Shown piece by piece: positions 1-11,510 of a DNA stretch of 64,000 bases (within the stretch, counting starts at the first letter, position 1; each line of letters starts with the position of its first letter). The DNA is taken from positions 1,096,315 to 1,160,314 of the forward strand of contig PTEX01000140.1 in the NCBI GenBank assembly GCA_003342815.1, given 5' to 3'. A program made the translations under genes and the position numbers. Origin of the DNA: Eudromia elegans. Lineage: Eukaryota; Chordata; Aves; Tinamiformes; Tinamidae. The notes beneath the pieces were generated by a model. The model saw only the letters and a program-made list of their open reading frames with translations. It searched no databases and was not told the origin of the DNA.

Positions 1-2890
1 CTTCTCTTGAAAAGCAAAAACAATTAGCAACAACAACAAAGCAAACATAGCTGCATCAAATGCTACTTGTTTTGCATTTTTTCAGGATCCTTGTGAATCC
101 ATAAGTCTTCTATTTTGTGTTACAGAAAACCACCATGTATTGCAGACGTAGAAATCTTCGGTTCGTTTGGTGTTTCACCGCCGCCTAAGTTTTATATGCT
201 AAATGAAAACAAATGATAATGCTGTCACTCTGATACTAGTCTATAATCATATCAAAATGGTTTCTGATTGCATCTCTCAAAAAGTTTACAAACTTTAACA
301 AATACCTTTAGCCATAATGTGGCATTGCTATCCTATTTCTTTTTGGGAGCTTAACAGAATTAGAGAAATTATATTTCAATAGCAATTTGCACAAAGTAGC
401 CATGGCCTTTCATCTCCCATTACTGCCTTAGAATGAAAGGTCAGCAATATTCTTTGTATCATGTGGAGTTCATTCTGCAAAATCTATTTACAAAAGCTCT
501 GCATCAACAAAAATTGTTGAAATGGCACAGCAATACTTTGGATATAGCAGAGGGGGCTTCTTTCACTCTCTCTGTTTTGTCCATTATTCTTTTTATGTTG
601 CAATGGCTTTTCCAGTGTACACTCTATTCTCCTCTGTATCAGAACTTTAACAAAATACAACATAGGTGTTAGTGGAATATTAATACGCCTCATTTTAATT
701 GATATGGAAATTCCTGATCTAAGCAGGTATTCACCAGGGTACTATAATGCTTGGTTTATATGAATTTAAATACAAAGTATTGCTTGTTTCCAAAATCCTT
801 AACACTCAAATTCTTATCATCCCTTCCCTAGCTGTTGTACATGTGGTCTGGTTTCAGAACCTATCAAATCTACCTTCAGAACAGCAAACTGTTTTATGCT
901 GCATATTGAATTATTTAAGGAATGAAGTACCTTTTGAAGAATTCTATCCTCCCTGGAGAAAATTATCTTTAAATTTTGAGGAAAAATAGATACTTAAAAT
1001 AGATACTTACAAATGCTTACAGGTTTACAGTTACAGATTACACTATCTAAACCTCACACAGTCATTTTCTTCTCTATTGACTTCAAAATGATTGCATTTT
1101 CCATCATGTTTTCAAAGAGCCATCTGAATATCATTCAAAAGCTCTATTGCCCTTGAGGGTTCTTGAAATCATCTTTATTAAACAAATACATGTTGCTAGC
1201 TTTTGAAGCATTAGTAATGTCACAAAAATTAACTTACAGAATGTCACCCTATCAAGGGACCAGACTACTCCTTAGTCTGTTTAAATTTATACATATATAT
1301 ATATATATATATGAAAAGATGACCACCTAAACCTTTCATGCACTTACAGGGACAAAATTTCTTTTGTCTGTTCTCAGATCAAAGCATACCTGACACAGCA
1401 AAACATCCAATCACTGGTGAGCTTCAGAAGCCTCACATTCATTAACTCAGATCAGTCTGCACTCGGATCAGTTAATAAGCTTTTGGGAAACAGCCTGATT
1501 GAATTTTTCTGCAAATTGCATTAGTCATGCTTTGAATGACACTGAACTCAGCCTAAATGTATGCATATACTTATACCTCTCTAACAAATATATTGGATTT
1601 GGTCTGTAGGTTTACGTTTCAAGAACTTTGAGATCTAGAGGAATTAAACTTGAGCCACAGCAGTCAGGAATAGCACTTCAGATGGCATTGACTGAAAATC
1701 TCCCACAGCTAAAGCTTTTATCTTGTGTTGGAACACATTTCCTACCTGTACAGACAACCATATAAGTAGCAATTCCCCTATGGAATCAGGGAACCACTTC
1801 AAAGTTTAATGGGACAAGAGATAACCTGGAAGATATACATTTTTAAAGAATCTCAGTGTCCTAATACATCTTGATATATATTCCACAGTACAGAGGTAAA
1901 AACCCTCAGTGAAGCATTTCTGAGCCTTCCCTGGAAACCCAACTTGCTACTTAAGAAGAACGACGAGCTGAAAGCCTTTGACTCATCACCCTTCATTGTA
2001 TTTACCTGTGGGAAGGTGACTGATGACGGCCTTGACCTGATCGTGACCACTGATGTTTCCTCAAAGACTCCCAACTGATGCTGATAGGTGTAGCATCATT
2101 TTGGAGATTTTTGTGGAAGGTTTCATTGAAAAAGGCTGTCTTCAGTGCACTGATCTAGGTTACAGTCTGGTAAGATGATAGGCTGTAAGGACTTTGGTTA
2201 TAGTTAAAGGACAGACTGGCCCCCTTGGGTATCCCTGGCAAAATAACAATTTCACAACATGGACAGCCTGCCGACAGTTTCACACCACAGACAGCAATAA
2301 AGTCAGTTTGCAAGTACTGAAAACCATGTAAACAATGACTATTTGCGCTGCTCCGCAGAGTTGGTAGACGTCTTTTTCATATTTTGGTCTTTACAGGTAT
2401 TAGCAAGTACAAAAGAGGATGCCAGGACCAGGACGCCAGGTAGACCTACTGCTCCTGTCTGGCAGAGTGCTTGCATGTATGTCCAGGGACACACGAAACA
2501 CCCTCTGCGACACACACTCCATGCGACACCTGCGAGGCTGCAGTGACCAAGTGGGTAGTCACCGAGATTGATTTCTCCTGAAGGAAATGAGCTTTTTTGG
2601 CAGCAGCAAAATACAGCAGGGCTCCCAGATAACACTGTGCAACATGATGGGGTGTTTAGGAAGTATGTGGTGTATTTTACACTTGGTGATGTCTTCTGTC
2701 ATTTTGCTGCTGTGGAAAGTTTTTTCTTTTTCCTGGGAAACCCTTGCCTATATGTCATGATAATGATACCAGATGCTCCTTATGAGATATGAAGGGGAAC
2801 TGGAGAACTCATTGCCTTACAGTTCAAGGAAATTTAAGCGTGTTTACTGCTTAAAGGCAAGACATTTGTTTGCTAGTGCTGAGTGATCCA
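1..2890. other. Intergenic DNA, no gene recognised
   Basis: AT-rich sequence with frequent stops in all frames. Only short chance reading frames (under 100 codons) without recognisable protein motifs occur. I see no exon-like blocks, tRNA-like folds or clear repeat consensus apart from a TA microsatellite near 1.3 kb. In the mammalian arrangement this would be DNA between TLR7 and TLR8, but nothing here identifies either gene. Confidence 0.6.
1293..1312. repeat. (TA)n microsatellite
   Basis: Uninterrupted TA dinucleotides, about ten units, flanked by ordinary AT-rich sequence. Confidence 0.9.
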
Positions 2891-2894
2891 GGGG

Positions 2895-3030
2895 TACCCT
2901 CTAAACCTCTCTACTCTTTTCTTTAATCATCTGTGTAATTCAGATAACAAGAATTGCTTTGTAAATCATTTGGTATCTGTAAAATGTTTTGAGATAGCTA
3001 GATGAAAGGCACATAGACCCTCATCTCGCC
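2895..3030 (+). repeat. MIR/CORE-SINE-like relic
   Basis: The run 'gtaaaatgttttgagat' followed by 'agatgaaaggcacata' resembles the 3' part of MIR and other CORE-SINEs, whose consensus reads roughly 'gtaaagcgctttgagatc...gatgaaaggcgctata'. The text before it (an 'aatcatctgtgtaa' stretch, then A/T-rich spacer) fits the 'cccatctgtaaaatgggg' zone in degraded form. The assignment is from memory of the consensus. It is a very old, strongly diverged copy if real. Confidence 0.45.
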
Positions 3031-4314
3031 AATGAGAATCCTGTCAGGATCTGTAACAGTGCCCAGTCAATATTCAAGCTACTATTGTTACTACTGAGAT
3101 AGTGTTATTGAACATTTCATGCCAACCTGCCCCTTTCACACTGGTTACATTCAATAATGAGGGTTATTCTCTTAGATTTTGTCCCCTTGTGGACCTCAGT
3201 ATTTAGCCATTTTAGCTATGGCCCTATCCAGTTCTCGTCCCTGTGCAGAACTAATGTTAACCACATAACTTGAACACAAACAGATGCATGTAAATACTTT
3301 ATATACATACTCTATGTACCCCCTGGGCCAATGTGTGTATTTTTGCAAAAATGAGTATGGATGACAGTGAAATGTAGAAGAGAGTGTTTTGTGGAATATA
3401 GTCTTAAACTTGCCTTCCCATGTTCTCTCCTATCATCTGTGCTTTCGTTACCTGTCTTCTTTCCTAAGCCTTTAATGAAGAAACCTATCTACAAGACCAA
3501 ATCCCCTGCAGTGTCCTTGATAGAGTCCTTCCTTATCTTTAATGCAAATCAGCTTGAACTAGAAAGATGTATTTTGTATGGCAAGGCAGATTCATCATAC
3601 TCTGAGCTGTTGACATGTAGAACTAAGCTGGGTCATCTAGAAAAATGGATCTAGAAGTATGCCATGGGAAAGACTTGTATGATGAAAAGATTGCTGAAGT
3701 CATGTCAGTGGCAAAAATAATAACCTTAGTGTTTTTTGGCTGTTGTTTTTTCTTTCTGATTAGAAAGTAGGGCTAAGCAGATGTAGTCAGTTGAAGTAAA
3801 TTTCTCTCCTCCCTTTTTAGTTTTCTGGCTTCTTTCCCTACTTAGGATCTACTGCATACCCTACGAATCGAGAATTTGACCTTAAGTTTATGACTGTGTC
3901 TAAACGGAGTGTAAGAGAGGCTCAGAGGTTTCAGAAAAACTTCTCTGAAAAAGTTGTGGGAATAGATTGTCTCGCGTGCAAACAGGAAACTGCCCAGGTT
4001 TTCAGCAAAAGGAAAAAAAAATACCCTTTGTGACTTGTCCAGAATTTCAAAGACTTCCATTTCTTGATGGCTCTGAATACATTTCCACGCTGCAGATTCT
4101 CTGTTTCAAGCTTCTTTCTGAAGGCTAGTATCTGTTTCTCTCTTACTGCCTCCTAGGTTCAATATTGACTCCTCAGGCTCATGAGTAGTAGCTTAAGCAT
4201 CTCCTTTCAATCTATCTCATTGAGGCTGTATCCCTCCTGGCTCTGCAGGTAGGTAACACACCATGTTCCAAATAACAGTGGGAACAGCTCTTTCTTAAAT
4301 TAAAAATAATGTTA

Positions 4315-4361
4315 ACAATAATAATAATAATAATAATAAGAAGAAGAAGAAGAAGAAGAAA
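4315..4361. repeat. Compound (AAT)n-(AAG)n microsatellite
   Basis: About eight AAT units run directly into about eight AAG units. This explains the apparent poly-Ile/poly-Arg/poly-Leu reading frames on both strands here, which are artefacts. Confidence 0.9.
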
Positions 4362-5555
4362 GACAAATGGAAAACAGGATATATCAATAGAAATCATTCA
4401 TTTCCCAGATCATGAGATACCTCTTGTTCATAATTTTAGTTGTCTGATGGTCTGTTACTGTTCAGGTGAGTGCATGGAAGTATGGACTGTCTTCTCTATG
4501 CCTTACAATGAAGAAGTTGGCTGCTGCTCTGAACAACTGCTTCCTTCTCACTCTCTTGTGTCTTTTGTGTCTCAGTCTTCTTTATGGGGCTTTTATAAAT
4601 GTCTCAGTGAGCTGCCTCCACATTGATGGACTCATTAACGATACAGCCATTTTCAGAGCAAATGCTATGAAAATAACCTCATAACATCAAATATAATCAT
4701 AAGTAATATAGGTTCCCAAATGTCATCAAAATTGAGCCTGGAACAATTTGTCACATGATATGCTGATTAACACCCCCAACTATTCTGTCAAAACAGCTTT
4801 TATGCCTTTTAGCATCTGGACACTTTTCTTTCCCTAAATAGACTGTGCAAGAGGACAAACAAAGTTTTTAAAGCTGTCTGAGGCAAATAGGAAGCTACAC
4901 TGCAATTATTTAAAATATTTGCATGAGTATATCAATAACATTTTTTTATCAGATTCGCTAGCTCTTCACTATATTTTTCAGCATTAATCTGGAAAACAAT
5001 ATGACTTTAAATAATTTGTGAAGCTTCTAGTGGTGCCTGCTGTGCTCTGTATTTTTAAGACCTGTAAGAGCAATAGACATAAATACACACGCACATAAGA
5101 ATTACCTTTTCCATATAAAACACTCTTGGGAACATGGAGCTGGCCATTGTTGACTCTTCCTTTTACGTATGCAGAAGCTTAAAGTACTAAGCAATAAAGT
5201 GTGGAGTGGTGTGGGGTCACTGCACAGATCATGGGGAAAATCACAAGAACTTTCCAGTACTTCCTAAAAGTGTTTAAATGTATTGGTTATTCAACATTAT
5301 ATTTTAATTAAATATCGACTCTTACTGCCATATAATTATAGTAATGTTGCTTAACAGATATTTTGCATCATTGCTTCAAACTATTCTAAAATTCAAATGC
5401 TTTTATTCCTCATTTTTATATTTTTGATTGTACTTGATTTATTGAAATCCAGTTTTATTGTATTTTGTTGTATTCCAGTAGCAGAGAGCATAAGTTTCCC
5501 CATGATTTCTAGTCAGTGGAATAGCCATCATGTTACCACTTTTAATTAAAATATT

Positions 5556-5582
5556 AATGACTATCCTCTGATGATAGTCATT
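5556..5582. repeat. Short perfect inverted repeat
   Basis: AATGACTATC and its exact reverse complement GATAGTCATT are separated by a 7-base loop (CTCTGAT). It lies in AT-rich DNA with no gene nearby. It could be a chance palindrome or the remnant of a small element; nothing else supports a function. Confidence 0.6.
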
Positions 5583-6797
5583 TCACCTCCTTTATCTTTT
5601 CAGCTTCTTCCTTATTCTTTTTCTTCTTTGTTTCTCTATCTGAATTTTATTTGAAATATTTTAAAGGCTTCTCCTCTCATGATCTGCATGTGTTTTCTGT
5701 TTGCTTTTTAACAATTCCTTTTTTTTTTGGCTTTTACTTTCCTTGTATACATTGTAGTGTTTCCAACTATTACAGTTTAGAAAATGATATATTCCTCTTT
5801 ATATGATATTCAACTTTCTTTGCAAAAGTGGGATAAAGAAAGCTGATCAGGGAAATAAAGATGACTGAACGCTAGTACTATAATCCTGATCCTGTAGTGT
5901 TATGAGGGACTTTTTGATGAGTTCAGCTGGATTTGGATCATGATAATAACAATGCAAACACATCCCTATATGCTGCCTGTAACAAAAATCAGCCTATCTA
6001 AAGGATGAAAGATTTCCAGCTTTTACATTTTCTGCCAGCAGTAAATCCTCTTTCTGCTTAGTATGCTCTATTGTCCATGCTGTTGGTATTTATTTAGAAT
6101 GGCATCTAATTTCTTTACAGTAGCAACAAAAAAAAGGTGAACCCTGCAATCCTCATTCTGAAAAGATTCCAAGTGAATTTGAATTCATTTGTATAGCTTG
6201 CGTCCCCCAGACTGAAGATTTCTAACCTAAGACGTGACTCTCAAGGTTAGTTTAGTACTTATATTTCAGCTCGTGTCTCACCAAACACAACCAAGAGTAA
6301 GCCTGCAAGCTTTTCTTCCAAAACGCAGGACTTTTCTTCTTAGAGTCCTGGTTTCATGAACAGTAAGCACAGAGAAAAGAGCCCATCTCCCAAGGTGTTG
6401 GCCGAGTGCTCTGGTGTTGAAACAACTTCTTTCTCATGTGTGGCGTCGACTGAAAATGAGAACGGCATGGCCTAAGTTACCTCTAGTTTTTGAAAGTTTG
6501 GGTCCATGCCAATATTTTGAAAAGGTCGGGCTTATGTCTCACCACTTTAGAAGACAGGATTTGGATGGCTTGCAATTGTCCATTTACAGGGAATGACTGG
6601 CATGGAGGAGGGCTAGATGCCTTCTTCTTGGATAATCAAATTAATATCTGGATAAGAACTCCGATTTATGGATCATTATAAAACTGTTAAACACTTGAGT
6701 TGTTTTAAATTGCTTTTATGGAATAGCCAAAACAGGTGTTACAAATGTCTTGGAAAAATATCAGTCAATGAATACGTATGACTATGTATGATATGAC

Positions 6798-8250
6798 TGT
6801 TTTGTCTGTAGTATGCATCACCTGGAAAAGAGTAAAAATGAATTGAGTGTCTCAGACAGCTTTAACAAGAAACTTTTAAAATATTCTTTTCAGGACCAGA
6901 ATATGCTGATGAAAATAAATCTAAACAGGAACTGCTACCCAAAGGCAATGGAAATGCCTCATGATTTATGCAAGGAAAGGATGGCAAGTGAAGATGAAGC
7001 TTTTGCTAGCTTAGCAAATCCTAGGGAATTGCTTGTTGATGAAAAACATTTATGTAAAGTACCAGCTGGGTTTCCATTTCCTTTAACTACTCTGAGTTTG
7101 AGAAATAATTGCATATTTTCTGTCAGCAACATTTTTCAGTACTTGCACAGTGGGAGAATTTACTTGGATGGGAAGCATTTTTACAACAAACTCAGTGAAA
7201 AATGTTTCCTTACAAGAGCATTGCTTCTTCCTTGCCTTGTGAACGTGTCTGGGCAGTCATGCTGGACAAATATCCTGACCAGAGTTTCAAGGAAACTGCC
7301 CTCATCCCTAATTATGCTTTATCTGGAGTTCTAGGTAAGACCTGCCCTAGGAGAGGCCCTGGAGTCTTGTGGTACAAAAGGTCTGCAGACAGGGGGGCCC
7401 TGTCCAAGGCCTCATTTCCCTGTCTCTTCAGGGCTTCACCACTCAAGTGTGATCACCTGCTCCCCAGTGTAGGGCAAATTTAAGTCTCTTTCCTAGCAGA
7501 CCTCCCAGCTAGCATTATGGCTAAAAAGTGCTGCTCTCAAATTTCTTAACTTCTTAGTGAAAGAGTCCACAGCTTCTTGTTTCTTCTTCTAATTGCGGAA
7601 GAAACCCAGGTGTAATCCCAGGTGTATTATCATCTAACACTACTGTAGCCTTTTTCCCTCCAGCACTTGTAGTTAAGAGATCTGGTGCTCAAGGACTTAA
7701 TTGTGAACAGCTAAAGTCCTTCATGGATCTTACAAACCTACCTACCCTCATTTTTTGTGTCCTGTTTATCTAGTGTGTTGATCCCAGTCCTTTCTTGGGT
7801 TGCATACAATTTCCTTGTGAGAACAGAAACAACAGTACTATTAGTATGTATGTGTATTAAAATATATATGTATATTAGTGTTTATTACTATATAAAGATA
7901 TATGATAAATCCTTCCATTTGAAACAATGTTTTTTTCTTGTTTATGAGATATTGTATTTGAAGTTTTCTTTTAATTAGATTTGCAAACTTTGAATGGCAC
8001 CAATTTTATCTTCCAACCTAAACTGAAATATTTAGCTTTGTCTAGTAATAAATTGGCATTAATTTATCACTACGCTTTTCATGCACTACCCATTTTAGGG
8101 CTGCTGGACCTCAGGAAAACAAGTACAACTTTATTGTGGCAGGAATAAAATATAAGTTGAGATTTATTTATCTCCTTTTTGAGACCAACAAAACAAAACA
8201 AAAAAATGGGTTTAGGGGGATTTATCTCAAATACATCCACACAAACAAGG
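6798..8250 (+). pseudogene. TLR8: Toll-like receptor 8 (TLR7/8 family) ectodomain fossil
   Basis: TLR8 is an endosomal receptor for single-stranded RNA. Three blocks of leucine-rich-repeat text remain. Block 1 (6798-7332) starts with an LRRNT-like 'CSMHHLEK', then 'MKINLNRN', 'NPRELLVDEKHL', 'LTTLSLRNN', 'HFYNKLSEKC' and 'KLPSSLIMLYL'. These align in order with mammalian TLR8 (INLNHN, NLRELLLEDNQL, LTELSL, CYFNKVCEK, KLPSSLRKLFL). Block 2 (7711-7842, another frame) has 'FMDLTNL' and 'FPCENRNNST', like FKGLINL and the FPC-x-PC-NNS loop insert. Block 3 (about 7903-8190) has 'QTLNGTNF', 'KLKYLALSSNKLALI' and, after a frame change near 8112, 'NFIVAGIKYKLRFI', like HYFRIAGVTHHLEFI. Stops, frame changes, a roughly 500-base deletion between blocks 2 and 3, and absence of transmembrane and TIR parts show it is dead. 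TLR7 is the alternative. Position and orientation next to TMSB4X favour TLR8. Confidence 0.85.
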
Positions 8251-8309
8251 AAGTACTGAGAGAACAGCATGATCACAGAAAGTCTCACATTTTTTGCTGC
8301 AAAATTAGC

Positions 8310-9145
8310 AAGGTCCTTTCCTGTACGCTAACACATCCAACAAGGGGAACAAACAGGAGGAATCAGAGGTCCACATGCAGTTACAGGGCTGTGATCTTCT
8401 CAGGATCACAGGGACATGATAAGATGTGATATTTAGAGACATGACTAAATGGGTGCCATGGATAAATGCAGGCTCTTTACCAAGCCTGAGTGAGAATGGT
8501 GAGGGTGGAGAGTCACCCTGTATGTGAGAGAGCAGTAGAAATGCATGGAGCTATGCCTAAGGAGGGGCCATGGGCCAGTTGAGAGCTTGTGGATGGGATT
8601 AACGGGCAGACCTCTACAGACGTTGTTGTGTTGGGTGTCTGTTACAGTCTGCCTGGTCAGGAAAGAGAGGTAGATAAGGTTTTCTCCAGACGATTAAAAG
8701 AAGCCTCTTTTTATGCAGGCCTTGGTCCCACGGGAGCTTGAATCACACAAATATCCTCTGGGGAGTCAACACAGTCCGTCATAAGCACATCAGGACATTT
8801 CTGGGTTATATTGATGACCACTGCCTGAGAAAGGTGGTTGAGGAGAAGAGAAAGGGAATTGCTCTGCTGTACTTGATGCTTACAAACAAGGAAGCAGCAG
8901 TCAGGAATGTGAAGGTCAGGGGTAATCTTGGCTGTAGTGTCCATGAGATGGTGAAGTTCAGGATCCTGAGAGGAGAGAACAAACAAACAAAAAAATAGGA
9001 TCACAATACTGGGCTTCAGGTGAACAGATCTTTAGAGGAATCTGGACAGGCTGGAAAATGGACTGGTAGGAATTTCCTTCTGTTCAACAAAAGAAAATGC
9101 AAAGTCCCTCACCTGGGGAAGAATAATGCAAAGCACATGAAAATA
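8310..9145 (+). mobile_element. CR1 LINE fragment, ORF2 endonuclease region plus a piece of RT
   Basis: Non-LTR retrotransposon fragment in sense orientation. It opens with 'LYANTSNKGNKQEES', the start of the CR1 endonuclease. It continues with DNA matching the 'GVYYRPPDQ' and 'ALVLMGDFN' zones (about 8625-8745), then 'RKVVEEKRKGIALLYLMLTN' and 'LGCSVHEMVKFRILRG' (8830-8980), the C-terminal endonuclease signature (CR1: LGCSDHEMVEFRILRG). Near 9010-9030 the text jumps to late reverse transcriptase, 'GRNFLLFNKRKCKVPHLGKN' (CR1: RNLMKFNKGKCKVLHLGRN), so most of the RT is missing. It begins within about 60 bases of the last recognisable TLR8 text, which suggests insertion into that gene. Stops and small indels show it is inactive. 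Confidence 0.85.
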
Positions 9146-9954
9146 TCGATGCTGAAAACTCTTCATAAAATGAGAAATGTGAAACAAAAAAAAAGGAGGT
9201 CTTAGAAGCAATTCATCTCTATAATTTGATGTGCTTATTTTTCAACTCACCCTTTAAAAGGCTTTCAGTAACCAAATTAACAAAAAATTTTAAAATGAAA
9301 AGTAATTATGCCAGAATGTAAAACCAGTTAGTCTTGAAAATTGCAAATGTGTCACATTTAAAAAAATCATTTTTTTCAGTAAAAAGACTTATGAGAAAAG
9401 CATTTTTGCCATCTAGCATTTACTATCCATCTAAGTTTAACAAAGCATATGCTTCAGTGATGCAATTATTTTTTCTAGATTCTGGAGTTTCCACAAGCAA
9501 TTTCACATTTTAATTTCATTTCTTTGCCATTAAAACAAAAATAGATTAAGTATTGAAGTATTGATATTACATCTACTTTCTATCTTTCATGGTACTGATG
9601 TTTAGCAAAATTTTCTGATGTTAATCAGGAACTTTCTGACTAATAATTGTTTTGTTCTTAGCTGTCACTCTTGGTAGCTGGTAGACAGAGAGAGATAAGT
9701 CCTTAGCAGGTAGCTGCACATTTGAAAACCACAATGAGAACTGATCTTTTTTCCTTTGGTGTTGACATTTGCAACCAAATGAGGTTGAATTGACATGATC
9801 ACAAATATTGTTTTAACTATTGGGCATAATCAATAGAAACATTTTTAAAACTGAAGCTAATAGCTCCTTATACTTTTGATGATTATTCAAGCTTCTACAG
9901 AGACCAGAGTCAGGTCATCTGACAAACCATAGCAGGGCCAAGTACTTATCTTCA
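9146..9954. other. AT-rich stretch between two CR1 pieces
   Basis: About 800 bases of AT-rich sequence with no recognisable coding text, neither TLR8 nor CR1. It separates two CR1 parts that would be consecutive in a full element, so it is either younger inserted DNA or the ordinary flank between two independent CR1 copies. Confidence 0.5.
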
Positions 9955-10468
9955 TCTGTGTGCAGTATGTGGCCCCAGCTCTGCCAATGAAGGAAAGCTG
10001 ATGCCCCACTTCCTTACCATACAAATCACCAGGAAAGGGAATCCTTGAACCACAGTTTGCAACAGGATGCCAATAGAGCAAAGGCTGGGAGAGCTGGGCC
10101 TCTTCAGCCCGGAGAAGAGAAGACTGAGAGGGGACCTGATTAATGTATATAAATATCTCAAGAGAAGGAGTGAGGAGGAGGGGGCTGGCCTCCTCTCAGT
10201 GGTGGCCAGCGATAGGACTAGAGGAAACGGCCACAAATTGAGGCACCGAAAGTTCCACAGGAACTTGAGGAAGAATTTCTTAACGGTGAGGGTGACAGAG
10301 CCCTGGAACAGGCTGCCCAGAGAGGTGGTGGAGTCTCTTTCTCTGGAGATCTTCAAAACCCGCCTGGACATCACCCTGTGCCCCGTGCTCTAGGGGACCC
10401 TGCGTGTGCAGGGGGGTTGGACTAGATGACCTCTAGAGGTACCTTCCAACCCTAGCCATTCTATGAAG
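9955..10468 (+). mobile_element. CR1 LINE 3' end with ORF2 C-terminus
   Basis: From about 10076 the match to avian CR1 is clear: '[20 protein letters not shown]', '[11 protein letters not shown]', 'RKNFL', '[11 protein letters not shown]' and '[10 protein letters not shown]', the conserved tail of the CR1 reverse transcriptase ORF. The 3'UTR follows: 'ggttggactagatgacctct', 'ccttccaaccct' and a terminal ATTCTATGAA, the CR1 3' hallmark. From about 9955 to 10075 a weaker match ('QYVAP', like VQFWAP) suggests slightly more RT. The C-terminal frame (10067-10393) is still open for over 100 codons, so this copy is better preserved than the other CR1 relics here. It may be the 3' half of the element that begins at 8.31 kb. 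Confidence 0.9.
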
Positions 10469-11471
10469 TTGCAGTAGAGGAAGGATTAGTAATATGTTTA
10501 CCTCAGGCAAGTTTGTTTCTGTTTCAGTGCAGATTTCTTTTCTCTAGCAGATTTTCTGGAACTAGACATTTCGACAGGCTTCTGTCACAAATCCATGTTC
10601 CTGTAGTCATCAGAAAGTTCTTTTTATGACTGATTCTTTTCATTTCTTATTTTTATGGCTACAAGACACCTCAATAAAGTGCACTGCTTTAAGCACATGT
10701 TAGTCTTGTGCTGCTAAAAATGTAAAATATATCTTTATAACAATTGCTAATCACAAAAAGGAAATATCCACTCTGTAAGTTTAGTCCTAAAAACAGGAAC
10801 TCTGCTCCATATCTTAAATAACAGTTTTCATATATAAATTTATCTTTAAAAAAAGCCAACAGGACTTCTTTTTATCTTTTCTTCTTCAACAGCCTTCTTA
10901 CAAACATGTTCCTGTACCACACGGCAAAGTAAAGGCTGGATGAACTGAATACAAACCCATGAGCTGCTTTATGGCTGATGTGATGTGCTCTACTGATACA
11001 GCCCTGCTGCACTTGTGTATTTTTTTTATTGCCTCTGGTAAGGAACTGACACTGAGATAAGGATGCTGTGTGCTTAAAGAACTTTATGGATTTAGGTGGT
11101 AAAAGTTGATTTGTTTGCCAGATGCAAATATTAGCTAAAACGTAATTCTTTCTCCCTCAGCAAGGATCACAAAAAAAGCATTGTATGGGCATTTGACAAT
11201 TGCTGCTTTGTTTTTAGTGCTTTGATAATACTTGAAGATGCTTACTGAGTTTCCCACTTCCTCTGAGCTAAGCAAGGCACAAAGAGCATTTTAACAAACA
11301 CTGGATATTATCAAACTTCCAGGTATATGCAAGGCAAAGTTTAAGAACCACACAGGGATCTGCTCCCTTTAGCTAAGAAGTAAACATATTTGTTCAGATA
11401 CAAGGCAGGATGCAGGGCAGAACATGAATGTGTAAACCAAAATCATAGTGAAGCCTTAATGATAAAGCAGA

Positions 11472-11510
11472 GAAAAAAAGAAAAAAAAAAGAAAAAAAAG
11501 AGAAAAGAAA
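11472..11510. repeat. A-rich low-complexity run
   Basis: Adenine runs interrupted by single guanines. No transposon body with a matching 3' end was recognised immediately upstream. Confidence 0.85.

Larger units (their letters stand above)
3031..6797. other. Intergenic DNA, no gene recognised
   Basis: AT-rich sequence without supportable coding exons. It contains one compound microsatellite (4315-4361) and a short perfect hairpin (5556-5582). If the receptor fossil that follows once had an upstream 5' exon and signal-peptide exon, I cannot recognise them here. Confidence 0.6.

Noticed and set aside
4212-4626. Frames with poly-Ile, poly-Arg or poly-Leu
   Set aside because: Produced entirely by the compound AAT/AAG microsatellite at 4315-4361.
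9952-10374. 140-codon minus-strand frame
   Set aside because: It is the antisense shadow of the CR1 reverse-transcriptase C-terminus read on the + strand.
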